Source: Gammaproteobacteria bacterium
GTDB taxonomy: Bacteria; Pseudomonadota; Gammaproteobacteria; Xanthomonadales; SZUA-36
Assembly: GCA_024277815.1 (NCBI GenBank)
Contig: JAJRUM010000050.1
Span: forward strand, 62,001-126,000
Reading direction: 5' to 3'
DNA: 64,000 nucleotides
Shown: positions 34,201 to 43,343 of the stretch, piece after piece
How positions within the stretch are numbered: the first letter of the stretch is position 1
Layout of the letters: the number at the start of each line of letters is the position of its first letter
Position numbers and translations under genes: made by a program
The notes under the pieces: generated by a model
Database searches by the model: none
What the model was told of the DNA's origin: nothing
Seen by the model: the letters and a program-made list of their open reading frames with translations, nothing else

Positions 34201-36553
34201 AGTGCTGGCAAGCTGTGACTCCCTGCTTAATTCATGGCGTGACAATTTGCCCGACCTATCCATCGTGGAAAATTTACAGCGCGAGATACATACCTTCAAA
34301 GGTGGCGCACGCATGTCCGGCGTCAGTTCTATGGGGGACCTCAGCCACGCGATGGAAAGCCTGCTGGAACGCATCGCTGGCCAGATGCTGCCACCTTCTG
34401 TTTCCGCCATTGAAGCGCTCGAACAGGGCTGTGACAAATTAAACGGCTGGGTTGAACAAGCCAGCCAGGGTGATATCCCACAGGTGGGTGAGGCGTTGAA
34501 ATTATTTGCCCAACAGGTGGAAGCGCTGGCTGCAGTACCCATACAACCGAAGGCAAGCAAGGCCGATGCTGAAAAGATCGAAGCCATGCCTGAGCAACCC
34601 GAAGAAGCACCTGAAACCAAGGAACAGAGTCCCGAAGACACTTTGGACGCCGTTGCTGAAGCGGATGATGCACGCGAGATTGAAACGAAGACAGGCGAGC
34701 AGGCTGCACAAGACACCAGCGATGATTCAATGGGGTCACAACATATCCGCGTCAATGCGGAATTACTCGACTCACTGGTCAATTCAGCGGGTGAAATCAG
34801 TATTTTCCGCTCTCGCCTTGAGCAGGAGGTTGGTCAACTACGCGACAACCTTAAAGAATTTGATGAAACTGTTTCACGCCTGCGGGAGCAGTTCCGCAAA
34901 CTTGAGATAGAAACAGAAACACAGATACGTTCCAGATATCAGCAAGAATCACCAGAGAGCTCAGATGAATTTGACCCACTGGAACTGGACCGATTCTCCT
35001 CCATGCAGCAACTGTCACGCAGCTTGTCTGAATCTGTATCTGACCTGCTAAACCTGCAGGAAATGCTGGAAGAATCCACGCGCAAATCCGAGTCCTTACT
35101 GGTACAGCAATCCAGGGTAAGCACCGACCTGCAGGAAGGCCTGATGAAGACCCGCATGGTGCATTTCGGCACCATTGCACCGCGCCTGCGACGCATTGTT
35201 CGTACTGCCGCGAACGAAACCAAGAAAAATGCACGGTTACAGCTACGCATGACGGGCGGTGGCGACCAACTGGACCGCAACGTACTGGAAAGAATTACGG
35301 CACCGCTTGAGCACCTGCTCCGCAATGCTGTGGCACATGGGATTGAAACACCGAAAATGCGCAGCAAGCTGAAAAAGCCCAAAGAGGGCGAGATCAGCAT
35401 TACGGTGGCGGCCGAGGCAACCGAATTTGTTGTTCGGGTTGAGGATGATGGTGCAGGTCTGAACCTGAAAGCCATTCAGAACCGGGCTATTGAACTTGAG
35501 CTGATCAAGAAGAAGAGTAAACCTCAACCGCAACAGTTGATGCAGATTATTTTGCACAGCGGGTTCTCAACATCCAAAAAGGTCACCGGACTGGCCGGAC
35601 GTGGTGTTGGCATGGATGTCGTCAACACCGAGATCAAGCAGATCGGCGGTTCAATCGAAATTGAATCTGAGACCGGCAAGGGCAGCTGTTTTACCATCAG
35701 AATTCCATTCTCGCTGGCAGTCATGCAGGCGATCGGCGTTGTCGCTGGCGAACATAATTACCTGATACCGCTGGCCAGCGTGGCTGGTGTTGCACGCATG
35801 CTGCCTACCGACTATCAGAAATTACTTGAAACCGAATCTCCGGTCTATGAATTTGCCGGCGAGAAGTTCGCAGTCCTGGAGTTGGAACCGCTACTGGGCG
35901 AACCTGCTACACCATTGGGCGATGACACCATCTCCATCCTGATGATCAAAGCCGGCGAGCGGCGTGCCGCATTCCGTGTCCCGCAGCTATTGGGTCATCG
36001 CGAGATCATCATCAAGCCCGTTGGGCCACAAATCAGCAGCGTTCCCGGCATCCTCGGCGGTACGATTACGGGTGATGGACAGGTCGTCATTATTATCGAT
36101 GCCGGGCCATTGATCCGCCAGGCGCAGATGAGCGGTGCCCGGCCGGCACCACCCATGGAAAGTACAGATATACGGCCAAGGCAACCGTTGGCGCTGGTGG
36201 TAGATGACTCAATCACCATGCGTAAGGTGACCTCCCGCGTACTTGAGAATCATAAGTTTGATGTCATCACGGCCAGAGACGGGATTGATGCCACCGAGCA
36301 AATGCATGAGCACATTCCTGACCTGATACTGCTGGATGTAGAAATGCCCCGTATGGATGGTTATGAAGTTGCAGAGTACGTGCGCGCCGATACCCGGTTG
36401 CGGCATATCCCAATCGTGATGATCACCTCACGTGCCGGTGAAAAGCATCGTGAGCGCGGCAAGAAGGCAGGCGCCAATGCCTATCTGTCCAAACCTTACA
36501 AAGAATCAGACCTGATCGCTGAAGTCGATAAATTGCTGGGGCAGGAAGTTTAA
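31289..36553 (+). CDS. chpA: ChpA/PilL hybrid histidine kinase (FimL-like N-term, Hpt domains, CheA core, CheW, REC)
   Basis: Hpt sites HTLKGSGRM and HTFKGGARM; LEHLLRNAVAHGIE; GRGVGMDVV; C-terminal REC (LALVVDDSITMRKVTSRVLE...LLDVEMPRMDGYEV). Confidence 0.92.
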   Translation: MLLQGSNASTALTWVRPDLDKHLTQIRNQIEHIASSAHIGDGVANAANNLTQLKYTFETLVLKGATLVVEEMITVCDELKHARIKNPEKAFGALMDAIVVVPSYLDRLQAGHHDLPILLLPVINELRSAYNANIVSEATLFAPNLEVGLPELVRQEGAGGDTPNEPFSVFARRIRRQYESALLGWLQHQEDLDLLSPLHSICETMQRRVSKKETQRLFWIATEVMGGLLDGVTENDLHLRRLFARLNLVLKTLAEGGEDAIDTRSVDSLSQALLFHIAQAKPGSAGVDLLRERFNLNELVPDRDVLIRARGAVTGRNRELYVSLGAAVRDELSLVKDALDLELRTGEVEPTRRQQSKEALLRLKDTLKMMGLGDSAQSIDTLMPAFEAGENTSDKQPKNGESRDSLLMGLAEKLIQVESVLEEQIVTLGEPLLEDQQPTYIDLPLHEQRRIRAHLLDETVVSLHQVQDAVRRHFSGDKAADYCTPMEHIAGAMQLIGEAETATLATQLRNALNNLLRSARSETEVAPDKLETVTDAVAAFELYLAGCRDQQSNRERFLEILKDRLGSLPVGKMEVVEAVAPAVTPAVAQDASAESETSQDVAAKAADTGMSPDTTLPPTLDADLLEVFLEEYESVAAMLGKQIPRWMDQQEDHALMTEIRRGFHTLKGSGRMVGAHELGDFSWHIEEMLNHLLENNIDAIGDVAIIVQLAEAALPPMKQRLLQQPSSLSTTAIELICAQADEVSASRSPDWNSLQQGLPAALAALLPGGAIPVQEHQPAASNDAPDDLTLKQLVLKELADNLLVLKGLMDGISRDRSLRATDEQIRAIHTIAGTTALEPLSKESEVARALEGFLEAQQQSGKAFNNSAMWTVVTSLSHLHTCLAVHEGDPEAELTVDEESQIEHLLALTAEYELSPEDLAAVQQAESDAADKADQPATDQQAANDETPVTEADSDPVDTEILGIFLEEATEVLASCDSLLNSWRDNLPDLSIVENLQREIHTFKGGARMSGVSSMGDLSHAMESLLERIAGQMLPPSVSAIEALEQGCDKLNGWVEQASQGDIPQVGEALKLFAQQVEALAAVPIQPKASKADAEKIEAMPEQPEEAPETKEQSPEDTLDAVAEADDAREIETKTGEQAAQDTSDDSMGSQHIRVNAELLDSLVNSAGEISIFRSRLEQEVGQLRDNLKEFDETVSRLREQFRKLEIETETQIRSRYQQESPESSDEFDPLELDRFSSMQQLSRSLSESVSDLLNLQEMLEESTRKSESLLVQQSRVSTDLQEGLMKTRMVHFGTIAPRLRRIVRTAANETKKNARLQLRMTGGGDQLDRNVLERITAPLEHLLRNAVAHGIETPKMRSKLKKPKEGEISITVAAEATEFVVRVEDDGAGLNLKAIQNRAIELELIKKKSKPQPQQLMQIILHSGFSTSKKVTGLAGRGVGMDVVNTEIKQIGGSIEIESETGKGSCFTIRIPFSLAVMQAIGVVAGEHNYLIPLASVAGVARMLPTDYQKLLETESPVYEFAGEKFAVLELEPLLGEPATPLGDDTISILMIKAGERRAAFRVPQLLGHREIIIKPVGPQISSVPGILGGTITGDGQVVIIIDAGPLIRQAQMSGARPAPPMESTDIRPRQPLALVVDDSITMRKVTSRVLENHKFDVITARDGIDATEQMHEHIPDLILLDVEMPRMDGYEVAEYVRADTRLRHIPIVMITSRAGEKHRERGKKAGANAYLSKPYKESDLIAEVDKLLGQEV

Positions 36554-36557
36554 CCTT

Positions 36558-37019
36558 ATGGCTGAGAAAGAAGTCCGGACCATCATGGCTGCACTGGCTG
36601 AAGGGCACGTATTAATGCCGAACAGTGCGGTCGCTGAAGTGGTTGCCTTTACGACGCTCGAACCATTTAAAGAAGGACCCACCTGGTTGCTGGGCGAACT
36701 GGCCTGGCGCGGCTGGCAGGTACCGGTTATTAACTACCAGCGCCTGATTGATGACAAGGCGGAAGATGTCGTTACGGCGAAGGCGCGTATTCTGATTGTC
36801 AAGACCCTTGGAGAGTCCACCCAGGTTAACTATATCGGGCTGGTCATTCAGGGCTTACCACGCCTCAAAACAGTTACCGCAGCTACCCTGATAGAACAAA
36901 AAACCAAAAAACTGCCAAAAGCACTTTTCAGCGAAGTCAGTATTGATGACCTGCCCGCCCTGATACCGGAGCTGGGGTACCTGACACGCATCGTTGAACA
37001 AGCGGCTTACGGCAGCTAA
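36558..37019 (+). CDS. chpC: CheW-like protein, ChpC-type
   Basis: CheW-like fold sequence immediately downstream of chpA. Confidence 0.75.
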   Translation: MAEKEVRTIMAALAEGHVLMPNSAVAEVVAFTTLEPFKEGPTWLLGELAWRGWQVPVINYQRLIDDKAEDVVTAKARILIVKTLGESTQVNYIGLVIQGLPRLKTVTAATLIEQKTKKLPKALFSEVSIDDLPALIPELGYLTRIVEQAAYGS

Positions 37020-37744
37020 AAGTCTCCACCCAGCGCCTGCAGTACGGCAATCGCTGCGGGACCGGCTGATTCGGTCCTGAGCACCCTCGGCCCCAATGAT
37101 ACTGCTGTCACGCCCTGCCCTGTCATCTGCTCCAGTTCTTCGCTGCTGAAGCCACCCTCCGGACCCACCAACAAGGAAACAGAGCCACCCTCAATTGTGC
37201 AGGTACTGAGCTTGAGCCCTGCACGCGGGTCCAGCACCAACCGCTGGCACCCGTCTTCACCTGCTAGCCAGGTATTCAGCGACACGGACTCCAGGACCTG
37301 TGGCACGACCGCACGCCCACTCTGCTCACAAGCCGCTATCGCAACACCGCGCCAGTGCGCCAGTCGCTTGTCCTTTCGCTGGCCATGCAGGCGCACTTCT
37401 ACACGGCTGGAAAACAATGGCTGAATACTGTCAACTCCCAACTCAGTCGCTTTCTGCACTGCATAATCCATACGCTCGCCCCGGCAGATGGCTTGCACCA
37501 GAATAATTCGTAAACCAGATTCCGTATTGACAGCCTCTTTCGCTGTCAACCTGATCCACAGACGATGCCGATCTATGCGCTCGACCTGGCCGGTGTAATC
37601 CTCACCATCACCATTAAACAGCGTGACGGTATCACCCACCGATACCCTCAATACCCGCGCGAGATAGTGGGCTGCCAGCTTTTCTAACTCAACGGTGTCA
37701 CCCACCGCCAGTATTTGTGGTGTAAACACCCGGGATAAACGCAT
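37016..37744 (-). CDS. rsmE: 16S rRNA (uracil(1498)-N(3))-methyltransferase
   Basis: MRLSRVFTPQ; VQKATELGVDSIQPLFSSRVEV; LLVGPEGGFSSEELE; SLGPRVLRTESAGPAAIAVLQ. Confidence 0.93.
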   Translation of the reverse strand: MRLSRVFTPQILAVGDTVELEKLAAHYLARVLRVSVGDTVTLFNGDGEDYTGQVERIDRHRLWIRLTAKEAVNTESGLRIILVQAICRGERMDYAVQKATELGVDSIQPLFSSRVEVRLHGQRKDKRLAHWRGVAIAACEQSGRAVVPQVLESVSLNTWLAGEDGCQRLVLDPRAGLKLSTCTIEGGSVSLLVGPEGGFSSEELEQMTGQGVTAVSLGPRVLRTESAGPAAIAVLQALGGDF

Positions 37745-37875
37745 CAGCAGTCTCCTGATGTCTGGGTACAATTGGATTCTGGTATCATGGAGATTCACAA
37801 GCGGCCTTGCAAGCAACACCGGATGACACCAACATTTCCCTCGCAACAGGGACTGACCTCACGCCAGCAAATATC

Positions 37876-38655
37876 ATGACCAACATCAACCCCGAAAAGT
37901 TTCTCCCCGTTGCCATGGAAGCGATCCAGGCGGCACGTACATTGATCCTGTCATACTACAATGGCAAGTTCGATATTGAGATAAAAGCAGACCAGACACC
38001 GGTAACAATCGCTGATCGCGGCGCCGAGAAGATTATTCGCCGGACGATCAACCAGTCTTTCCCAACACATGGCATTTTCGGTGAGGAGTATGGCGCGGAT
38101 GACAAGCAGACAGAGTTCCTGTGGCTGATAGACCCCATCGATGGCACCAAGAGCTTCATTAAGCGCTATGGCATGTTCTCAACCCAGATTGCACTGATGC
38201 ATGAGGGGGAAATCATCCTCGGCGTGTCCTGTGCGCCGGCAATGAATGAACTGGTGTGGGCAACCCGGGGTGATGGTGCATTTGATGAAAATGGTCCACT
38301 ACACGTCAGCACCGTAAGCAAGGTTGGCCAGGCCAGCATATCCACCGGCAATATCCAGAGCCTGGCCGCAAGTACCCGCTGGCAAGCACTGGGAAGCATC
38401 CTGGCGGACACCAACCGAACCCGTGGCTATGGTGATTACTATCATTATCATCGCTTGGCCGCCGGCCAGTTGGATGCAGTGATTGAATCGGACGTCAATA
38501 TCCTCGATATCGCTGCACTTAGCCTTATCGTCACTGAGGCCGGTGGCGTATTTACAGACCTCGACGGCAAGACGCCAGCCCTGGAGACGCGATCCGTACT
38601 GGCAGCAACACCACCGCTGTATGCCACATTGTTCGCGGAACTCAACCAGGGCTGA
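37876..38655 (+). CDS. Inositol monophosphatase family protein (histidinol-phosphatase-like)
   Basis: GEEYG and LWLIDPIDGTKSFI metal-binding motifs; LDAVIESDVNILDIAALSLIVTEAGG. Confidence 0.85.
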   Translation: MTNINPEKFLPVAMEAIQAARTLILSYYNGKFDIEIKADQTPVTIADRGAEKIIRRTINQSFPTHGIFGEEYGADDKQTEFLWLIDPIDGTKSFIKRYGMFSTQIALMHEGEIILGVSCAPAMNELVWATRGDGAFDENGPLHVSTVSKVGQASISTGNIQSLAASTRWQALGSILADTNRTRGYGDYYHYHRLAAGQLDAVIESDVNILDIAALSLIVTEAGGVFTDLDGKTPALETRSVLAATPPLYATLFAELNQG

Positions 38656-38661
38656 CCCGCC

Positions 38662-39213
38662 ATGCCGAAACTTCCAATCATCCACGCGAGCCGCGAACAG
38701 GCGCCAGGCAAGAGATTCAGGATCGAGCAACTGGATCTGGAATTCAGTAATGGTGAAAGGCGCATCTACGAACGTCTGTGCAGTCGCGGTCTGGGTGCAG
38801 TGATCGTCGTGCCAATGATTGACGCTGATACCGTACTGCTGGTCAGTGAGTATGCCGCCGGCCTGCACCACTATGAACTCGGCCTGGTCAAGGGACGCCT
38901 CGAGCAGGGCGAGACCGTACTGGAGGGCGCTGAAAGAGAACTCAAGGAAGAAGCTGGCTACGGCGCACACGACCTGCTTGAACTCACCGCATTAAGCCTC
39001 GCTCCGGGTTATATGAGCCATACAACCCACGTCGTACTGGCGCAAAACCTGTACGCAGAGAAACTGGCCGGTGACGAACCCGAAGAACTGGAAATTGTGC
39101 CCTGGCCGCTGGCTGACCTGCACTCGCTGGTCCAACGGCCCGATTGTACCGAGGGCCGTAGCATTGCCGCCCTTTATATTGCCCGCGACTACCTGCAACA
39201 GGAAGTGAAGTAA
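38662..39213 (+). CDS. nudE: ADP compounds hydrolase NudE (Nudix)
   Basis: Nudix box GRLEQGETVLEGAERELKEEAGYG; adjacent cysQ synteny. Confidence 0.88.
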   Translation: MPKLPIIHASREQAPGKRFRIEQLDLEFSNGERRIYERLCSRGLGAVIVVPMIDADTVLLVSEYAAGLHHYELGLVKGRLEQGETVLEGAERELKEEAGYGAHDLLELTALSLAPGYMSHTTHVVLAQNLYAEKLAGDEPEELEIVPWPLADLHSLVQRPDCTEGRSIAALYIARDYLQQEVK

Positions 39214-40028
39214 TGCTGAACTCTGATATTGAATCTGATCTTGCCCGCCTTGTTGACATCAGCCGTCGCGCCGGTGCCACCATTCTGGAGTGGTATGACG
39301 GCGACATGGGTATTTCCGTTAAAGCCGACAGTTCGCCACTGACCAAAGCCGACATTGCCAGCCACGAACTGATCAACGCAGCACTGACAAAACACTGGCC
39401 GGATATCCCCGTGCTGTCAGAGGAGTCCGCGGAGATCCCCTGGCAAACACGCCAAAGCTGGCAGCAATACTGGTTAGTTGACCCTTTGGATGGCACCAAA
39501 GAATTTATCAACAGAAACGGTGAATTCACGGTTAATATCGCCCTGATTCAGAATCACAAACCGGTGCTGGGAATCGTTTATGTACCCGTTACCGGGCTTT
39601 GCTATTTTGGAGCCCGCAACTTTGGAGGCTGGCGCCAGGACAACGACAAGCCCGCGATCGCCATTGAAGTAAGGCAACCCGCTGCGGAACCAGCGGTGGT
39701 GGTTGGCAGTCGCTCACATGCCAACCCCGAACTCGCCAGCCAGCTCAACCAACTCGGCCCGCATGAATTGATCAGCATGGGCAGTTCACTGAAATTTTGC
39801 CATGTTGCTGAAGGTCTGGCAGATTTCTACCCACGCCTGGGCCCTACTTCCGAGTGGGATACAGCCGCCGCTCAAGCGGTAGTTGAAGCCGCAGGCGGCC
39901 AGGTGGTTACCGCTGATGGCAGGCCATTGAGTTACAACACTAAAGCGTCCTACCTGAACCCGTTTTTCTTCGTCTTCGGAGACCCGGCAAGAGAATGGTT
40001 GTGGCCATTTCAGGATACGGCGCAATAG
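39213..40028 (+). CDS. cysQ: 3'(2'),5'-bisphosphate nucleotidase CysQ
   Basis: LSEESAEIPW; YWLVDPLDGTKEFINRNGEFTVNIALI; GPTSEWDTAAAQAVVEAAGG. Confidence 0.92.
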   Translation: MLNSDIESDLARLVDISRRAGATILEWYDGDMGISVKADSSPLTKADIASHELINAALTKHWPDIPVLSEESAEIPWQTRQSWQQYWLVDPLDGTKEFINRNGEFTVNIALIQNHKPVLGIVYVPVTGLCYFGARNFGGWRQDNDKPAIAIEVRQPAAEPAVVVGSRSHANPELASQLNQLGPHELISMGSSLKFCHVAEGLADFYPRLGPTSEWDTAAAQAVVEAAGGQVVTADGRPLSYNTKASYLNPFFFVFGDPAREWLWPFQDTAQ

Positions 40029-40184
40029 CCAGATTCATACCAGCAGCCAGATTTTATACAATATTTCCGGGACTGCGCCGGCTTGACGCAGAGGATTTCA
40101 GAGGGTATAAACTGCACAACCCTCCTGTGGGGCTTGCCCAAAAAATACAACGATCGAGAAAAATAATAATAATTGCAGGAACGT

Positions 40185-40208
40185 AAGCGGCTTCGGCCGC
40201 TTTTTTTA
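40185..40208 (+). terminator. Rho-independent terminator
   Basis: AAGCGGC-TTCG-GCCGC followed by T7; UUCG tetraloop hairpin. Confidence 0.8.
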
Positions 40209-40262
40209 CACACGCAAAAAAATGCAAACGAATCGCAGCAACCTGTCGGGGCTTACCAGGCA

Positions 40263-41000
40263 ATGAATCAACCCAGGCTTAGAAAATGGCAAAGAATAAT
40301 TTTGCCTGTTGTGCCCATCATGCTCGGCCTGTTCTATTTCGGCAGGTACTACATGGCCGATGAACTGGTCTATGCCAACTACCAGGTAGAGGCGCTACAG
40401 AAGGATCTGCAAGCCAGCCTCGAACAACTGGAGATGGCCACAACGAGTATCACCAATGCAGAACGCGAAGCCGATGTACTGCGCCACGCCAACGCATTGC
40501 TGCGGGAATCTGAGCGGCACCGCCAGGATGAAATCGCCAGTCTGCAGGCAGACCTGGCTTTTTATCGACGCCTCGGCGGGGCCAACGGCTCACAAGCCGC
40601 ACTGGCAGTCCATCACATGGAATTACAGGCCACCCGTTCCCCACGCGTATTTCTTCTGGCCTTTACGCTGACACAGAATTTGCGTTGGGCGTCAGGTATT
40701 TCCGGGCAGGTGCTAATCACTGTGGACGGCATTCAAAATGATGTTGCCAGGCAGCTTGATGACCAGCGACTGCTGGCTGAAACCGCAGACCCCTTGAAGT
40801 TCAACTTTAAGTATTTTCAGCAATTTGAACACCTGATAACCTTGCCAGACGGTTTTTCAGCAGACCGTCTTACCATTCGTCTGACGTCTCGCGGCCTGCG
40901 CACCGATGTCGAGCGGTCAACACGCTGGGAGGACATGTTTATTCAGAAGGAGTCAAGTGAAGTTTCCGGGTTAACAGACAATCCGGATGACGAAGATTGA
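40263..41000 (+). CDS. Membrane-anchored coiled-coil protein of the DUF6776 type
   Basis: N-terminal TM (IILPVVPIMLGLFYFGRYYM), coiled coil, position upstream of erpA. Confidence 0.6.
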   Translation: MNQPRLRKWQRIILPVVPIMLGLFYFGRYYMADELVYANYQVEALQKDLQASLEQLEMATTSITNAEREADVLRHANALLRESERHRQDEIASLQADLAFYRRLGGANGSQAALAVHHMELQATRSPRVFLLAFTLTQNLRWASGISGQVLITVDGIQNDVARQLDDQRLLAETADPLKFNFKYFQQFEHLITLPDGFSADRLTIRLTSRGLRTDVERSTRWEDMFIQKESSEVSGLTDNPDDED

Positions 41001-41052
41001 AAAAGCCGGTCTGAACCGCCATAGTTACCACTCACTACTGAACTGAAGCCCT

Positions 41053-41400
41053 ATGCAAAACGAAATTCCAACAGACGCAATCAAATTCACAGATGCTGCC
41101 GCCAGAAAAGTTATGGAACTGATCATGGAAGAGCACAATCCGGAATTGAAATTACGTGTCTACATCTCCGGCGGGGGATGCTCCGGATTTCAGTATGGCT
41201 TCACTTTCGATGAGGAAAGTGGTGACGACGATATTGCTATCAACAACGAGGGCGTAACGCTGCTGGTCGACCCGATGAGTTTCCAATACCTGATCGGTGC
41301 CGAAGTAGACTACACCGAGAACCTGCAGGGTGCGCAGTTTGTCATCCGTAACCCCAATGCTGCAACCACTTGTGGGTGCGGTTCTTCTTTCTCAATCTGA
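41053..41400 (+). CDS. erpA: Iron-sulfur cluster insertion protein ErpA
   Basis: [30 protein letters not shown]. Confidence 0.95.
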   Translation: MQNEIPTDAIKFTDAAARKVMELIMEEHNPELKLRVYISGGGCSGFQYGFTFDEESGDDDIAINNEGVTLLVDPMSFQYLIGAEVDYTENLQGAQFVIRNPNAATTCGCGSSFSI

Positions 41401-41409
41401 ATTCAGGCA

Positions 41410-42387
41410 ATGGCTACTGGCATGGATCACCTGGCACGCTCCAGACTGAACCAGTTTACCGCCGTGCGTCTCGATCGGGACGTTGAGCGGCGGGATGATC
41501 CCGAGTGGGTAGCCGCCTCGCTGGCCCGGCCCGGAACCCGCTTCGTACCGTTGTGGCGTAGCCGCAGCCTGCTCGAGCATGGCATTGACGACACCATCGC
41601 AATTTACCTGTCGCTTGCCGAACTGACCGAACCAGACCGCATTCAGCCACCCACCCTGCTGGGCAATGATGGTGTACGTGATTATTACGCGGTATCAGTG
41701 ACGGATGCCCAGAAAGACGATATTCACATCCATTTCCCGAACGCACGCTTTACTGACCTGCGTCGTGCCTCCATCAACATGGCCGCCAAACATGCGGGTA
41801 TCCTGGCTTACGCCAAGGCCCTGCACTACTGGCAACACCGCCACGCATTCTGTGGCGTGTGTGGGCACCCGAACCGCTTACGCTCTGCCGGCCACCGCAT
41901 GGCCTGCAGTAACGAAGAGTGCGCTCGGGAGACTTTCCCACGCATCGACCCGGCAATTATCGTACTGGTCACTCACGAAGACGCCTGCCTGCTGGGGCAC
42001 AACGCTAACTGGCCACCAAAAATATTTTCCACTTTGGCCGGGTTTGTGGAACCCGGCGAAAGCCTCGAAGATGCGGTGGTCCGGGAAGTCTATGAAGAGG
42101 CTCAAGTGCGCCTGACTGATATTCGCTATGTTTCCTCCCAGCCCTGGCCATTCCCGGCCTCTGCAATGTGCGGTTTTTACGCCGAAGCCCAGAACCGCAA
42201 CAGCGGTGTCAGCGAAGAGGTTGTAGAAACACGTTGGTTTACGGTTGAAACACTGTCGCGCGCCGTGCTGGACAACGAGGTCCGTTTGTCACCTCCGGTC
42301 TCCATCGCTTTCAGGTTGCTGGCTGACTGGTTCCGGAACCATGGCGGCGGTGACCTGGAGGATCTGGTACGCCGGCAACGCCGGTGA
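41410..42387 (+). CDS. nudC: NAD(+) diphosphatase NudC
   Basis: CGVCGHPNRLRSAGHRMACSNEECARETFPRIDPAII zinc ribbon; Nudix box GFVEPGESLEDAVVREVYEEAQV. Confidence 0.93.
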   Translation: MATGMDHLARSRLNQFTAVRLDRDVERRDDPEWVAASLARPGTRFVPLWRSRSLLEHGIDDTIAIYLSLAELTEPDRIQPPTLLGNDGVRDYYAVSVTDAQKDDIHIHFPNARFTDLRRASINMAAKHAGILAYAKALHYWQHRHAFCGVCGHPNRLRSAGHRMACSNEECARETFPRIDPAIIVLVTHEDACLLGHNANWPPKIFSTLAGFVEPGESLEDAVVREVYEEAQVRLTDIRYVSSQPWPFPASAMCGFYAEAQNRNSGVSEEVVETRWFTVETLSRAVLDNEVRLSPPVSIAFRLLADWFRNHGGGDLEDLVRRQRR

Positions 42388-42461
42388 CTTGCCCAACCAA
42401 CCTGTTAGAATAGACTCACTGCCGCAGTGGGTGACGGCAATCACAGGAAGGGCGTGGCCCA

Positions 42462-43343
42462 ATGACCATTATTTCGATACTGATCTCATTTGCACTTTGT
42501 CATTTTGTGCGTGAGTTGCAGCAATTGCGGCGTTTTGAATGGGTAACTTCATTCACCCGCCACTGTAACGACATGCTCAAAAGTGTGCCAGGCTGGTCTG
42601 GCGCCACCGGCTTTCTTGTAATACTTGGCCTGCCCCTTTTAGCAGCCTACCTGGTCAATAGCCTTTTGTTTTCAGGGCTTGGCCACATCGGCCACTTTTT
42701 GTTTGCCATTGCTGTACTGATCTATACCTTCGGCCCAAGGGACCTGGATATCGACGTGCGCAGCGTGATCCGGGCAGATGATGAAGAACAACGGATGAAG
42801 GCGCTGGAAACACTGCTCGGCGGCCCTGTACCGAAGAGCGAAGACAAATGCCAGGCAGCCGCCATTGATGCTGTCTTCAGTAGCGCCCTGAAACGCTGGT
42901 TTGGAATTATCTTCTGGTTCGCGGTACTCGGTATTTATGGTGCACTGCTGTACCGGCTTGCCAACTGGCTGATCGATGGTGATTTCGGGCTCCATGAAGA
43001 ACAAAAAGCGCTGATCAGTCGTTTGTGCCAACTGCTGGATTGGCCGGTTGCGCAACTCCTCACACTGTCCCTGGCTATCGCCACAGATTTTGATTCCGTC
43101 TATCGGGCCTGGAGGAAGTACCACGATGAACGCGGCCATAGCCTGTTTGAGGGCAACAACCAGTTCCTGTTAACCAGCGCCCGTACTATCGTAATGAGTG
43201 GTCACGCCATTAAGGATGGTTATGCCGACCAGATCCAGGGGCCTATGGTAGCGATCAAGCTGTCTATGGACCTGGTATGGCGCTCGCTAGGCGTCTGGGC
43301 CACTGTGCTGGCCATACTGTTGCTGGTCAACGTGATCGCATGA
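42462..43343 (+). CDS. ampE: Regulatory signaling modulator AmpE-like membrane protein
   Basis: Multi-TM; FAIAVLIYTFGPRDL; NERGHSLFEGNNQF-like segment. Confidence 0.75.
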   Translation: MTIISILISFALCHFVRELQQLRRFEWVTSFTRHCNDMLKSVPGWSGATGFLVILGLPLLAAYLVNSLLFSGLGHIGHFLFAIAVLIYTFGPRDLDIDVRSVIRADDEEQRMKALETLLGGPVPKSEDKCQAAAIDAVFSSALKRWFGIIFWFAVLGIYGALLYRLANWLIDGDFGLHEEQKALISRLCQLLDWPVAQLLTLSLAIATDFDSVYRAWRKYHDERGHSLFEGNNQFLLTSARTIVMSGHAIKDGYADQIQGPMVAIKLSMDLVWRSLGVWATVLAILLLVNVIA

